Below, piece by piece: positions 15,985-25,335 of a stretch of 30,010 nt of DNA (the stretch's first letter is position 1; each line of letters starts with the position of its first letter). Source of the stretch: Gammaproteobacteria bacterium UBA3067 (GTDB lineage Bacteria > Pseudomonadota > Gammaproteobacteria > Pseudomonadales > UBA3067); assembly GCA_002366835.1 (NCBI GenBank), contig DFBZ01000083.1, positions 1 to 30,010 on the forward strand, written 5' to 3'. The position numbers were made by a program, and so were the translations under genes. The notes beneath the pieces are model-generated. The model saw nothing but the letters and a program-made list of their open reading frames with translations. It did not search any database and was not told the origin of the DNA.

Positions 15985-16752
15985 CTAATCCCCTTGCAAG
16001 TGCCAGTTTTCAGGCAACTCGGTGTGAAGGTCAAAGCTCGCTTCTAGCCGTTTTACGCTTTCTTCCAGCACCGCAACGCGCCCAAACCACTTATGCTCAC
16101 TGGCAATGCCAATCCAGGGTGCGCGCCTCGTGGAGGTATTTTTCAGCATCACATTAGCGGCTTCTTCATAATCTGACCAACGATCACGGTTGCGCCAGTC
16201 TTCTTCAGTAATTTTCCAAGATTTAAAGGGATCATTTCTGCGTGCCTCAAACCGCCGCAACTGCTCCTCTGCGGAAATATGCAAAAAGAATTTCAGCACC
16301 GGCACACCCTCGTCCACCAGCACTTTTTCAAAGGCATTAATTTCATCGTAGGCCGCTTTCCAGCGCTCTTTTGGGCAAAAACCCTCTACACGCTCCACCA
16401 GAACCCGCCCGTACCAGCTGCGATCAAAAATTCCCAGCCTGCCCGGCCTGGGTAAGCGCGTCCAGAAACGCTGCAAATAAGGGCAATGAAGCTCCGTTTT
16501 ACTCGGCGGGCCAACCGAGTGCACCTCGAAGCCGCGAGGGTCGATATGCTCCACCACTCGCCGGATGGAGCCACCTTTACCTGAGGCATCCCAACCTTCA
16601 AACACCATCACTGCACTACGGTTATTCTTATAAAGAAAGCGCTGAATCATCAGCATATGCAGCTGGGCTTTCTTTAAACGATGTCGATACGTATTTTTGT
16701 CTTCAAGTGTTTGCGACAGATCAATATCATCCAGCGTGAATTTTTGACTCAT
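15985..16752 (-). CDS. ppk2: Polyphosphate kinase 2 family protein (PPK2)
   Basis: The 255-residue single-domain PPK2 uses polyphosphate to phosphorylate nucleotides, or runs in reverse. Walker A GWDASGKG (53-60), the catalytic segment FDRSWYGR (109-116), lid region RRFEARRNDP (166-175) and KITEEDWRNRDRW (180-192) are present. The EEDWRNR and TST..APW signatures look closer to AMP-using (class II) PPK2 than to class I, but class cannot be fixed by eye. ATG 16752 is chosen because GAGGG lies just upstream. The frame is open for 24 more codons with Arg-rich, non-family sequence. It is divergent from sixA and the CHAD gene, and a mobile-element tip lies between. Confidence 0.93.
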   Translation of the reverse strand: MSQKFTLDDIDLSQTLEDKNTYRHRLKKAQLHMLMIQRFLYKNNRSAVMVFEGWDASGKGGSIRRVVEHIDPRGFEVHSVGPPSKTELHCPYLQRFWTRLPRPGRLGIFDRSWYGRVLVERVEGFCPKERWKAAYDEINAFEKVLVDEGVPVLKFFLHISAEEQLRRFEARRNDPFKSWKITEEDWRNRDRWSDYEEAANVMLKNTSTRRAPWIGIASEHKWFGRVAVLEESVKRLEASFDLHTELPENWHLQGD

Positions 16753-16831
16753 AATCCCTCTATGCCTTAATGTATATATGCCTCGTCCAACTGACAGCCT
16801 ACGATAGGTGCGTCTAAAGTGCATCTCACTC

Positions 16832-16849
16832 TAGGGCATCTCTAAATAT
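16832..16849. repeat. Solo 18-bp tip of the MITE found at 387-556
   Basis: TAGGGCATCTCTAAATAT is identical to the left end of the element at 387-404. No matching right end was found nearby, so it may be a remnant. It lies in the ppk2/sixA divergent intergenic region. Confidence 0.5.
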
Positions 16850-16883
16850 TAGCTTATTGACGCAAATCATTGCTGAGTACACC

Positions 16884-17417
16884 ATGGATCGTGAACTATT
16901 CATCATGCGGCATGCAAAGTCGGATTGGTCGCAAAGTTGCAGCGATTTTGATCGTCCTTTGAATAAAAGAGGGATGCGCAACGCCAAAAAAATGGGTGCA
17001 TGGATAAAAAATTTACAGAAGATACCCCAGCAAATACTTGTATCACCCGCTAATCGAGCACTGAGTACGGCGCATTTATTGTGTGATGCGGCATCCATTG
17101 AACAAACAGCCATTCAGATTCTTCCGGAAATTTATCACGCATCCAAAGAGGATCTATATCAAGCCTTGCGCCAAGTTCCCGATAAAGTCGAATCTGTGTG
17201 CGTTATCGGTCATAATCCTGGCATTGAGAACTTGCTGGAGTCGCTTAGCACAAACGACATCCCCTTGCCGGACGATGGAAAGCTACTCCCCACTGCCAGC
17301 ATTGCGCATTTAACAATACCAACACCTTGGTCTGATATAACTCCCAAACAAGGGCTGTTACACTCTATAACGCGACCTCGATCACTTTTTAACACCCTTG
17401 AAACCGGCAAAAATTGA
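16884..17417 (+). CDS. sixA: SixA-like phosphohistidine phosphatase (histidine phosphatase family)
   Basis: The 177-residue product belongs to the histidine phosphatase superfamily: RHAKS (9-13) with catalytic His10, RPLNKRG, SPANRALSTA (54-63) and VIGHNPGIE with His110. SixA removes phosphate from histidine phosphotransfer proteins in E. coli. Next to PPK2 and CHAD genes a role in phosphate or polyphosphate metabolism is also possible. ATG 16884 puts RHAK at the usual place near the N-terminus; a TTG at 16857 would add nine residues. The next gene begins 47 bp downstream in the same direction. Confidence 0.9.
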   Translation: MDRELFIMRHAKSDWSQSCSDFDRPLNKRGMRNAKKMGAWIKNLQKIPQQILVSPANRALSTAHLLCDAASIEQTAIQILPEIYHASKEDLYQALRQVPDKVESVCVIGHNPGIENLLESLSTNDIPLPDDGKLLPTASIAHLTIPTPWSDITPKQGLLHSITRPRSLFNTLETGKN

Positions 17418-17464
17418 ACTGCCAGATCTATTCACAAACCCTCAACACAATAAGTAGTTTGCAA

Positions 17465-19027
17465 ATGAACGAATTCCTGCTGCCCACATCCATTTCAAAA
17501 ACTGCGCTCAAAGAAGCTTTAGTCACGCAGTTTTCACTTCATGAAGATGCACCTCGCACCATTCAACGCAACTACCGCGATACATTCGATTGGCGGCTTT
17601 ATAAAAAGGGCTTTCTGTTTCAAGTTGATAAACACAGCCACAGCTATGAATTGACCCTTATCCCCCTTGAGAGTGGGCGACGTCGTGTTTTAATCATGCA
17701 AAGCCAACCCGCTTATATGGAAGATATTCCCTCAAAGATATGGCAGCAGCAATTGCAGGGGGTGTTGGGCATTCGCGCCCTTATGAGCCATATCACCATC
17801 AGCTTACGCCAGAACACCCTACGTTATGTGGACAAGGATGGAAAAACCCTCTCCCGCATTTATATTGAAGAGGCCCGTTTACGCCGGCCAGACGGCCGCT
17901 TAAGAACCCTCGAAACCCGTATCCGCATCGTGCCCATTACCGGCTATGGCAAATTCAGCGAACAGATAAGTAAATTCTTAAAAAAGGAATTTAAACTTAA
18001 AGCCGCAAAACAAGTGCCCTTTTATCCTTCCGCCAAAGCATTGGGCTTGTCGGTAAATAATTACAGCAGCCAACTTTCCCACCCCTTCTTGGCAAAAGAT
18101 AGAACAGATCGCGCATTAAAAGCCTTATTACTGACCCTACTCGATACGATGGAAGTTAACGAACAGGGTACGGTGGAGGATATAGACAGCGAATTTCTCC
18201 ACGATTTACGCGTATCCGTCAGGCGCACACGTTCGGTTCTCAGCCAGATTAAGCATATTTTCCCACAACGCAACTTGCAGCGTTTCGAAGGTGGCTTTTC
18301 GTGGGTTGGTCAAATCACCGGCCCCACACGCGACATGCATGTTTACCTGCTGAAGTTTGATGATTACCAGTCGGCTCTACCCAAAAAAATGCAGCCCCAT
18401 CTTTTGCCCTTAAAAGAATTTCTTATTCGACACCAAAAGCTGGAGCATGAAACGTTAGTCGCTGCAATAAAAAGTAAGCGCTATCAAGTATTAAAACAGG
18501 GTTGGCGCACTTTTTTAACAAGCCCCTGCCCGGAAAAAACAAGCCTGGCAAACGCAACAAAGCCCATAAGTGAAACCGCCAACACCCATATTTGGCAGGC
18601 TTACTCAAAACTCATGAAGCGTGGCAGCGCCATTACTGCAACGTGCCCCGATGAGAAATTACACAAGCTTAGAATTGTGGCAAAAAAGCTACGCTATTTA
18701 TTAGAGTTTTTCCAAAACCTGTATCCAAAATCAAGAATCAAACCCCTAATCAGTGCACTTAAAAAACTACAGGACGTATTGGGTGATTTTCAGGATCTTT
18801 CTGTACAAATAGATGCCTTGAAGGATTTTGAAATACAAATGAAAGAAGAAGGCAGCCTTAATCCAGATACAGAAGCCGCCATAGAGTTATTGGTGCAACA
18901 ACTGCAAAGCCACATTAAAGAGCAGCGCAAACTTTTTGAAACGCGATTCGCTGAGTTTTCGGATAAAAACATGCGCTCTGAATTCAAATTTCTTTTTAAA
19001 AAAAACTTACTAAATCTTAAGCAGTGA
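17465..19027 (+). CDS. CHAD-domain protein with degenerate CYTH-like N-terminus
   Basis: The 520-residue product has two parts. Residues 1-200 resemble a CYTH/triphosphate-tunnel fold (DTFDWRLYKKGFLF, TLETRIRIVPI) but lack the ExExK signature, so they are probably not an active triphosphatase. Residues about 225-510 are a CHAD domain with the two hallmark helices HDLRVSVRRTRSVLSQI and LHKLRIVAKKLRYLLEF, rich in conserved His, Arg and Lys that bind polyphosphate. CHAD proteins are known to associate with polyphosphate granules. The frame opens at TTG 17414 overlapping the sixA stop, but ATG 17465 is the better start. The parA-like gene follows after nine bases. Confidence 0.9.
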   Translation: MNEFLLPTSISKTALKEALVTQFSLHEDAPRTIQRNYRDTFDWRLYKKGFLFQVDKHSHSYELTLIPLESGRRRVLIMQSQPAYMEDIPSKIWQQQLQGVLGIRALMSHITISLRQNTLRYVDKDGKTLSRIYIEEARLRRPDGRLRTLETRIRIVPITGYGKFSEQISKFLKKEFKLKAAKQVPFYPSAKALGLSVNNYSSQLSHPFLAKDRTDRALKALLLTLLDTMEVNEQGTVEDIDSEFLHDLRVSVRRTRSVLSQIKHIFPQRNLQRFEGGFSWVGQITGPTRDMHVYLLKFDDYQSALPKKMQPHLLPLKEFLIRHQKLEHETLVAAIKSKRYQVLKQGWRTFLTSPCPEKTSLANATKPISETANTHIWQAYSKLMKRGSAITATCPDEKLHKLRIVAKKLRYLLEFFQNLYPKSRIKPLISALKKLQDVLGDFQDLSVQIDALKDFEIQMKEEGSLNPDTEAAIELLVQQLQSHIKEQRKLFETRFAEFSDKNMRSEFKFLFKKNLLNLKQ

Positions 19028-19036
19028 AATAAATCC

Positions 19037-19783
19037 ATGAAAGTTCTTGCCTGTTACAACATTAAGGGGGGCGTGGGTAAAACCACCACCTCTGTTAATC
19101 TTTCCTACATTTGTGCCAATGAAGGTGCGCGCGTACTGGTCTGGGATCTTGACCCGCAGGGTGCGGCCAGTTTTTATTTCCGCATTAAGCCAAAAGTAAA
19201 AGGAGGGGTAGAGAAATTATTCGAAAAAAAATCCGAGGTGGATGAAGCGATAAAAGGAACCGACTACCTTAATATCGATTTACTTCCTGCTGACTTTTCC
19301 TACCGGAATATGGATATATTACTAGAATCTTCTGACAAACCTCGGTCACGTTTTCGTAAAATCCTCAGCGCACTTGAAGATGAATATGACTACGTTTTTC
19401 TCGACTGTCCGCCCAGTTTTTCCATGGTGTCTGAGAGTGTTTTCTTCGTGAGTGATGCATTGCTTATCCCAACTATTCCCACCACCCTTTCTCTTCGCAC
19501 TTTAGAACAAGTGCTGAAATACAGCGATGACAAAATACTAAAAAAACTCACTATTTTACCTTTCTTTTCTATGGTGGATAAGCGAAAAAATATGCACCGC
19601 TTGATTTGTGAAAAACCGCCAAAAATGGGGGTGAAGTTTCTCAAGCCTTTTATCCCCTATGCCAGTGATGTGGAGCGTATGGGCGTTGAGCGCCGCCCCA
19701 TCCTGAGCTACGCCGGGCATAGTAAATCAGCGAAATGCTATCTGGACTTATGGCAGGAGATTAAAGAGCGCCTTGATTTGTAA
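19037..19783 (+). CDS. Orphan ParA/MinD-family ATPase
   Basis: The 248-residue product is a deviant Walker-A ATPase: NIKGGVGKTTTSVN (Walker A at 10-17), WDLDPQGAAS (36-45) and VFLDCPPSFSMVSES (Walker B). Such ATPases bind the nucleoid or membrane and position cargo. It has no ParB partner, no parS-like site and no replication gene nearby, so chromosome or plasmid partitioning is unlikely. It follows the CHAD gene by nine bases, suggesting that the cargo is the CHAD protein or polyphosphate granules. Its last 23 bases overlap the convergent glycosyltransferase gene. Confidence 0.9.
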   Translation: MKVLACYNIKGGVGKTTTSVNLSYICANEGARVLVWDLDPQGAASFYFRIKPKVKGGVEKLFEKKSEVDEAIKGTDYLNIDLLPADFSYRNMDILLESSDKPRSRFRKILSALEDEYDYVFLDCPPSFSMVSESVFFVSDALLIPTIPTTLSLRTLEQVLKYSDDKILKKLTILPFFSMVDKRKNMHRLICEKPPKMGVKFLKPFIPYASDVERMGVERRPILSYAGHSKSAKCYLDLWQEIKERLDL

Positions 19784-20558
19784 AACCGATTTCTTTATCG
19801 GCCAATAATATTTCGATAATACGTTCCAGATCATTATCTGCTAATTGCTTACCGTCCACCAAAGAGCTACACAAATTGACTGCTGATGGCTTTTGGGAGG
19901 ACTTCTTAAGAAATAGCTTTAAAGCCGGCCCTCCGCCCATCAATAGTTCCTGAATAAGCCATGGGCTCAGCATACCGGCGTCTTCTTGAACCGGGCACTG
20001 AATTACATTATGAAGGGCTGTCAATAATTTTGGGCCTATAAACTGGGGCGAAATAGAACCCAGGTTTTTTTGCAGCAATCTCTCCGCATGGGCGGTATAA
20101 AAATCAAGAAAATTATTTCCTCGTTCAAACAATAAAAAAGCATTATGAACCTTTTTGTACACTTTGAATTTCCCATGGGGAAAGAAGTCTGCACATTCGG
20201 GCTGCACCCATACTTCTCTGCCTAAAGCATATTGCTCTGGGAGATTCTCTCCGCTTAATACATTAAATTTATCAGGCGCAAAAATCAGAAAATCCGCATC
20301 CAACCAAATAACACGCTCATACTCTGATGATAAATATTTTTGCAGCCACTTTAAGCGCGCGAGGTCTGTCGCAATCACCAGCTGCAAACCCGCTTTATGT
20401 TTCACCCACTGAGGCAATATTTCAAAAAATTCATCGCCTAGAAATTGATAAGCGAAGCCACTGCGGTTCGCCCAGAACTCAACGGATTCCAAGCAGGTGC
20501 GCAGCCAAGAATGGGGTAATGGAGAACGGTGAGATTGAAGTACAAGCGTGGAAAGCAT
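19761..20558 (-). CDS. Putative GT-A-type glycosyltransferase, family unassigned
   Basis: The 265-residue soluble protein has no signal peptide. Residues 83-90, VIWLDADF, carry a DxD motif (Asp87, Asp89) after a hydrophobic strand. HKAGLQLVIATDLARLKWLQ sits just before it, typical of GT-A transferases that bind a nucleotide-sugar through a metal. Downstream are NAFLLFERG and DFYTAHAERLLQ. I do not recognise the family and the sugar is unknown. It begins 53 bp after the hybrid kinase gene in the same direction, so it may be the last gene of that operon. It converges on and overlaps parA by 23 bp. Confidence 0.65.
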   Translation of the reverse strand: MLSTLVLQSHRSPLPHSWLRTCLESVEFWANRSGFAYQFLGDEFFEILPQWVKHKAGLQLVIATDLARLKWLQKYLSSEYERVIWLDADFLIFAPDKFNVLSGENLPEQYALGREVWVQPECADFFPHGKFKVYKKVHNAFLLFERGNNFLDFYTAHAERLLQKNLGSISPQFIGPKLLTALHNVIQCPVQEDAGMLSPWLIQELLMGGGPALKLFLKKSSQKPSAVNLCSSLVDGKQLADNDLERIIEILLADKEIGFTNQGAL

Positions 20559-20611
20559 ATGGAAAATTACCTACCTAAGACACCTTTGAACTAAGGCAGC
20601 GATAAAAATAG

Positions 20612-23600
20612 TTACGAATCCAAAACGTCACGGACCCTTGTAAGTAAAATACCTCCTCTGTATGGTTTATTAATCATCCCTTTTCTTAAGCTTTCATCCA
20701 GAAGGGAAGTATGACGGTTATCACTAAAGCCACTGGCGAGCTGGATTTTTATATTTGGGTATTTTTTCTGCACAATATTAGCCAATTCATAACCATCCAT
20801 CTCAGGCATAACGACATCAGAAAGCAATAAATCAACGGGAGTTTTTTCGAGTATCTCTAATGCTTCGTGAGCACTGTTCGCACGAAAAACAGTGTAGCCC
20901 TTAGCGCCCAAAATCTCTGATGTGACTTCCAATAAAGCGGGCTCATCATCTACCACAAGAATTGCCTCACTGCCGTATGGTTCGCCATAGCCCAGTGTAT
21001 TGCTTTCTTCTTCTTTAATACTATCCGAAGCATATCGTGGAAAATAAAGATTAAACTGTGTGCCTTCTCCCACTTCGGAATAAACCTTGATGGCACCCTT
21101 ACTTCTTTCTACAAAACCATATACCTGACTGAGACCCAGCCCGGTTCCCAGATCCCCTTTTGTGGAATAAAATGGATCAAATATTTTGCCTAATGTCTCC
21201 TCATTCATGCCGCAGCCAGTATCAGAAACGCTCATCTGGACATAATCCCCTTTCGGCAGTTGAAGCTTATCACTGAGATATTTATCCGCTACAACGCTCC
21301 TTGTCTGGATAGTGAGCAGCCCTTGCCCTTCCATTGCATGCTGCGCATTGATACTTAAGTTAATAACTGCATCTTCAAAGTCGCTGCCATCCAGGTAAAC
21401 GGGCCAGAGTTTATCCTCCAAATCAAAGATAAGTTGTATCCTGGCAGTGAGGGTTTTTTCAAGCATATTCTGCTCATTACGTAAGGCAGCATTCAAGTCA
21501 AGCTCAGTCGCTTCCGCTTTTTTTTCTCGGGAGAAGGCAAGGAGTTTTTTCGTGAGTTTGCCGCCCCTTTCGCTAGCCCGATAAATTTCCTGGGCATATT
21601 TCGCTAATTTGGGCTGTCCTTTTAATGAATCACCTAATAACTCGGAATACCCAAGAATAATTCCAAGCATGTTGTTGTAATCATGGGCGATACCCCCCGT
21701 CAACTTACCCAACGCATCCATTTTTTGGGCACGCCGTAATTGTTCTTCTTGTTGTTTTATGTCCGTCAGGTCATGGCAGGAGAAAATAAAATGGCGCTCA
21801 TTTTCATTAGGCTTGGGAAGCTCCGACATATACAAGCGCAAGGGGAAGGTGCTTTGATCTCGTTTAAGGCCGTCTATTTCGATATTCGAACTATGCGCAT
21901 CCGCCTTATCACTCAAACAACCTCCATTAAAAAACCTTTCAAACTCAGCTCGGCTTGGCTCGGCTATAAAATCAGAAATTTTACCGCCAATATCTTTACT
22001 AGAGTAAACAAACATTTTTTCAAATGCGCGATTTACGCTTATCACCGTGCCTGATGCGTCAACACTGACAATGCCATCAACCATGGAGTCCAATATTTGG
22101 CGTTGTTGTTTTTCTTTATTCTGCAGCGCCTGCTCCGACTGGTAGCGTGCAGTAACATCCAAAGTGAAGGAGGAAAAACCCACCAACTCTCCAGCGCTAT
22201 TTATAATAGAACGGTTGTGCCACTCGCAAATGATGATATCGCCGTCTTTGGTGATATTTTCATTAATACTTACTTCGCCACCCGACATAACATCCAAGTT
22301 ACCCCAAACCTGGCCCACCATCCGCATGGTGCTTTCGGGCACAATCATCTTAAAAGAATTGCCAATTGCTTCTTCGGCACTGAAGCCAAATATTTTTTCC
22401 GCTGCGCTATTCCATTCGATAATATTATGATCAAGATCCCAGTCTATGGTGGCGGCAGGGGACTGGTCTCGATACAGCTTGATACGTTGCAACGAGGAAA
22501 ATAACTCTGCATCCAGAGCCTTTCGCTGACTGATGTCGCGTGCTTCAGGTACGATTTGTTTTACCTTACCCTGCTCATCAAAAATGGGGTGAATACTAAA
22601 GTCCACCCAGATAAACCCTTCAGCGGTGGCGATCTTTAGCTCATGGGACATGCTGTTTCCTTTTAACGCTTCGCTACAATCCTGTTTAATTATCTCGACA
22701 GTTTTCGGATCACGGTTAAACCACGGCGTTTCCCATAGTTTTTTACCCAGTACATCGGCCTCTTTTATTCTTAATAATTTAAGCGGAGTATTGTTGATAA
22801 ATGTCAAAGTACCATCCAGCTCAGCCAAGCCCACCATCGTTTGCATATCATTAACCAGTTCTTGTAAGTATCGACTGGCAGCGCGTGAGGCCTTACGTAG
22901 TTGGTATTGCTCAGTAATGTCGTGAAAGACCAAAATAACGCCAACGATGTTTTCTTTTTCATCGCGTATGGGGGCTGCTGAATCAGCAACTTGCCGCTCA
23001 GTGCCATCCTTGGTGATCAAGGTGGAGTGATTACTCAGATAAACAATTTCACCCGTGGCTAGTACCTTATCAGCGGGGTTTTCTTCCTCATTGCGGCTAT
23101 CGGCATGAATGATGGGAAATACCTTTTTAAGGTTAAGCCCCTTCGCATCTTTAAATGACCATGCCGTAAGCCGCTCAGCAATGGGGTTCATGCGAATAAC
23201 CTTACCCTGCACGTCTGTAACGATAACCGCATCACCAATGCTGTCCAGGGTGACCTTGAGATTTTGTTCTTCCTGAGCGAGCTCTAAATAGGTTTTATCT
23301 CTTTCTTGTGATGCGCCTTCAAACGCCAGCGCCAAAGACCGTACTTCCAGCGCTGCATTGTTGAAGCGCTTCAAATCTGGCGATTGTCCATCACCATAAC
23401 TTTGTATCTCTGCACTCAATTCACTCAGCGGATGGGTCATCCTGCGTACAAAAAAAGTGGCCAATAACAAGGCACTGATTCCAATGATTAATCCCGAAAA
23501 CAGTGAATACTGGGTACTTTTAAATAAATGTGATTTTATTTTCGACTGATTTAAACCGATATGTAATATTTCGTCCAAACCAGGTATCAAGGCCCCGCTG

Positions 23601-23995
23601 TATTCGTAGATCAAACCCGATTCAGTTTTAAACTTTCTTACCAACTGGATAGAGTCAGATGGGGCAATACCGGGGTATGATCCAAGTAAATATCGAGGAA
23701 AACCTTTTTCAAAGGAGTGGGCAAAAATTTTTCCACCACGTACCACATATAGAAACTCAATAGCAGTGCCACCGTGCTTGATATTTTGCAAAACATTTGC
23801 CACGCGAAGCGTGTTACCGTCGATGGTGTCTTGGACGATGACGTTTCTCAGGGAGCTAATCAGTGTTTCAGCAAGCACTTTCTGTGAGTGTGTATGTAAA
23901 CTTAAACTTTGTTGGCGTAATAAGAGTGCAGCAGATAAGCTCAAAACAAGTGTGGTGAACACCACCAATAGCTGTATACGGCTAGTCAGTTTCAT
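20612..23995 (-). CDS. Membrane-bound hybrid histidine kinase (HAMP, four PAS, HisKA, HATPase, REC)
   Basis: The 1127-residue product has TM1 at about 9-27, a periplasmic sensor region (28-160), TM2 at about 163-183, HAMP (184-237), four PAS domains (about 245-362, 380-490, 505-620, 635-747), HisKA with GKLTGGIAHDYNNML (phospho-acceptor His771), HATPase (about 868-987, NLSINAQHAM, GTGLGLSQV) and a receiver (1011-1125) with VVDDEP and LLLSDVVMPEMDG (Asp1060). The H-box is of the AHDYNNML subtype. No output domain follows, so phosphate must be relayed to another protein. It starts 2 bp after the PhnD-like lipoprotein gene, whose last codons contain its GAGGG ribosome-binding site. The pair is probably a ligand-binding sensor and its kinase. 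Confidence 0.93.
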   Translation of the reverse strand: MKLTSRIQLLVVFTTLVLSLSAALLLRQQSLSLHTHSQKVLAETLISSLRNVIVQDTIDGNTLRVANVLQNIKHGGTAIEFLYVVRGGKIFAHSFEKGFPRYLLGSYPGIAPSDSIQLVRKFKTESGLIYEYSGALIPGLDEILHIGLNQSKIKSHLFKSTQYSLFSGLIIGISALLLATFFVRRMTHPLSELSAEIQSYGDGQSPDLKRFNNAALEVRSLALAFEGASQERDKTYLELAQEEQNLKVTLDSIGDAVIVTDVQGKVIRMNPIAERLTAWSFKDAKGLNLKKVFPIIHADSRNEEENPADKVLATGEIVYLSNHSTLITKDGTERQVADSAAPIRDEKENIVGVILVFHDITEQYQLRKASRAASRYLQELVNDMQTMVGLAELDGTLTFINNTPLKLLRIKEADVLGKKLWETPWFNRDPKTVEIIKQDCSEALKGNSMSHELKIATAEGFIWVDFSIHPIFDEQGKVKQIVPEARDISQRKALDAELFSSLQRIKLYRDQSPAATIDWDLDHNIIEWNSAAEKIFGFSAEEAIGNSFKMIVPESTMRMVGQVWGNLDVMSGGEVSINENITKDGDIIICEWHNRSIINSAGELVGFSSFTLDVTARYQSEQALQNKEKQQRQILDSMVDGIVSVDASGTVISVNRAFEKMFVYSSKDIGGKISDFIAEPSRAEFERFFNGGCLSDKADAHSSNIEIDGLKRDQSTFPLRLYMSELPKPNENERHFIFSCHDLTDIKQQEEQLRRAQKMDALGKLTGGIAHDYNNMLGIILGYSELLGDSLKGQPKLAKYAQEIYRASERGGKLTKKLLAFSREKKAEATELDLNAALRNEQNMLEKTLTARIQLIFDLEDKLWPVYLDGSDFEDAVINLSINAQHAMEGQGLLTIQTRSVVADKYLSDKLQLPKGDYVQMSVSDTGCGMNEETLGKIFDPFYSTKGDLGTGLGLSQVYGFVERSKGAIKVYSEVGEGTQFNLYFPRYASDSIKEEESNTLGYGEPYGSEAILVVDDEPALLEVTSEILGAKGYTVFRANSAHEALEILEKTPVDLLLSDVVMPEMDGYELANIVQKKYPNIKIQLASGFSDNRHTSLLDESLRKGMINKPYRGGILLTRVRDVLDS

Positions 23996-23997
23996 CG

Positions 23998-24984
23998 TTA
24001 AGTACCCTCGTGTTGGTCTACGGGGTGCAAAAAACCGAAGCGTATAGACCAGTCACGCAGCTGCTGATAATCGGCATCGTGACTTTTAGTGAAACCTTTT
24101 GGCATTTCTGTGTTTTGCCAGTGATATAAAGTGTGTTTATCTCGGCCTTGAGGGTCGAAATCAAGCAAGGCTTCTTTTACCGCTCTACGCACAGGCTCGG
24201 GAACCTTCATATTGCTTGCTATGCCACTGGAAGGAAAATACTCTGAGCTATGAATGATTTTTAGCAAGCCTCTTTGTTGAAGTGATTTTGCTAATTCATC
24301 CTGCATACCGCAAACATCATATTTACCGGAAATAACCGCTTCAGCGCAGTTTTGGTGTGAGCCCGTATGCTTGTAGTTAGCCAGCGCCGAAAGGGGAATG
24401 CCGTGTTCCTTTAACATGATACGAGGGATCAAATGCCCCTGTGTGGAATCGCGACTGCCAAAAGCCAGCTTCTTGCCTGGCAAATCTTTTATTGACGCTA
24501 TTTTACTCCCTGGCTTGGTCACAAAAACAGATTGATACTCTGCTTTACCCAGGTAATTCAGGCTGCGCACCAGCGATGTAACTTCATAGCGCGATTGAGC
24601 ATAAAGAAAGCTGGAGGCCCCTACTGCTGCAAACTGAGTGATGTTCTCACCAAGCTGATCTGCTACTGAGCTATTTTTCGGAGAGAAGTGTAATTGGAGT
24701 GTGTAACCGGTTTTGTCACTTAAATACTTAAGAAAAGGCAGGTATTGCGCCGCATCTTCCTGGGGACTGCCACGAAGATCAAAACAAAAATAATAGATAT
24801 GAGAACCCGCAGCACCTTGATGCTCGGCTTGCAAAGCATCCAACTGCCGGTTATTTATAGTTTCGTGACTACTCACCTGAATGACAGGTATATCGTTAGG
24901 AGCATCACAAGATAATAAAAACAGGGGGAAAATAATGGCGGTAAAAAAAAAATTCTTTCTATAACGAACAACTCTTTTAGCCAT
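23998..24984 (-). CDS. PhnD-like periplasmic binding lipoprotein
   Basis: The 328-residue product has a lipoprotein signal, hydrophobic core at 11-24 and lipobox LLSC with Cys26, so it is tethered at a membrane. The rest is a type-2 periplasmic binding fold of the PhnD/phosphonate family: YLPFLKYLSDKTGY, FAAVGASSFLYAQ, YQSVFVTKPGSKIASIKDLPGKKLAFGSRDSTQGHLIPR and SGKYDVCGM. ABC permease and ATPase genes are absent, so it probably serves sensing rather than import, feeding the kinase encoded 2 bp downstream. The ATG at 24984 has TAGGTG six bases upstream; a GTG at 24993 would overlap that site. The ligand could be phosphate, phosphonate or another anion; the sequence does not say which. Confidence 0.85.
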   Translation of the reverse strand: MAKRVVRYRKNFFFTAIIFPLFLLSCDAPNDIPVIQVSSHETINNRQLDALQAEHQGAAGSHIYYFCFDLRGSPQEDAAQYLPFLKYLSDKTGYTLQLHFSPKNSSVADQLGENITQFAAVGASSFLYAQSRYEVTSLVRSLNYLGKAEYQSVFVTKPGSKIASIKDLPGKKLAFGSRDSTQGHLIPRIMLKEHGIPLSALANYKHTGSHQNCAEAVISGKYDVCGMQDELAKSLQQRGLLKIIHSSEYFPSSGIASNMKVPEPVRRAVKEALLDFDPQGRDKHTLYHWQNTEMPKGFTKSHDADYQQLRDWSIRFGFLHPVDQHEGT

Positions 24985-25172
24985 ATGCCGCACCTATATC
25001 CACTTTTAGGCTATAAGATTCATACTTCCCCTAAGCCACCTTTCTCATATTCTTTCGTTATCAGTATCTTTGCTAAATTAGAATATGGCAATGAGAAAAT
25101 TTGTCAAAATATTACGTCATTAATAAACCTAAAAATCGTCGCAGAATCACAAGAATCTGCCCATCCTGTTAT

Positions 25173-25335
25173 CCTAGAAACCTCAGTTGGGCGCGAAAAA
25201 GATGTGCGAGATATTGGCGTGCATAGAAAATTTTAAAAATTCGTGGTCACCTTATTGGTGATGAGAGCTTATTAAAATTTTCTAGCTGCGCCAAGAGCTT
25301 GTACAGACTTTCGTGATCCAACTGAGGTTTCTAGG
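25173..25335. repeat. Large imperfect palindrome (64-bp arms, 35-bp loop)
   Basis: The outer arm ends CCTAGAAACCTCAGTTGG (25173-25190) and its exact inverse (25318-25335) are 18 bp. The inner arm ends TAGAAAATTTTAA (25224-25236) and inverse (25272-25284) are 13 bp, also exact. The two 33-bp segments between them have equal length and match at about half their positions, so the whole arm has aged as one unit. The loop holds a further small hairpin, CACC-TTATT-GGTG. Confidence 0.8.

Noticed and set aside
19037..19783. ParA as sign of a plasmid or chromosome partition locus
   Set aside because: There is no parB, parS-like repeat or replication gene nearby, and the neighbours concern polyphosphate.
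24985..25236. 83-codon plus-strand frame in the intergenic region
   Set aside because: It runs into the large palindrome, has no family resemblance and lies over the promoter region of the lipoprotein gene.
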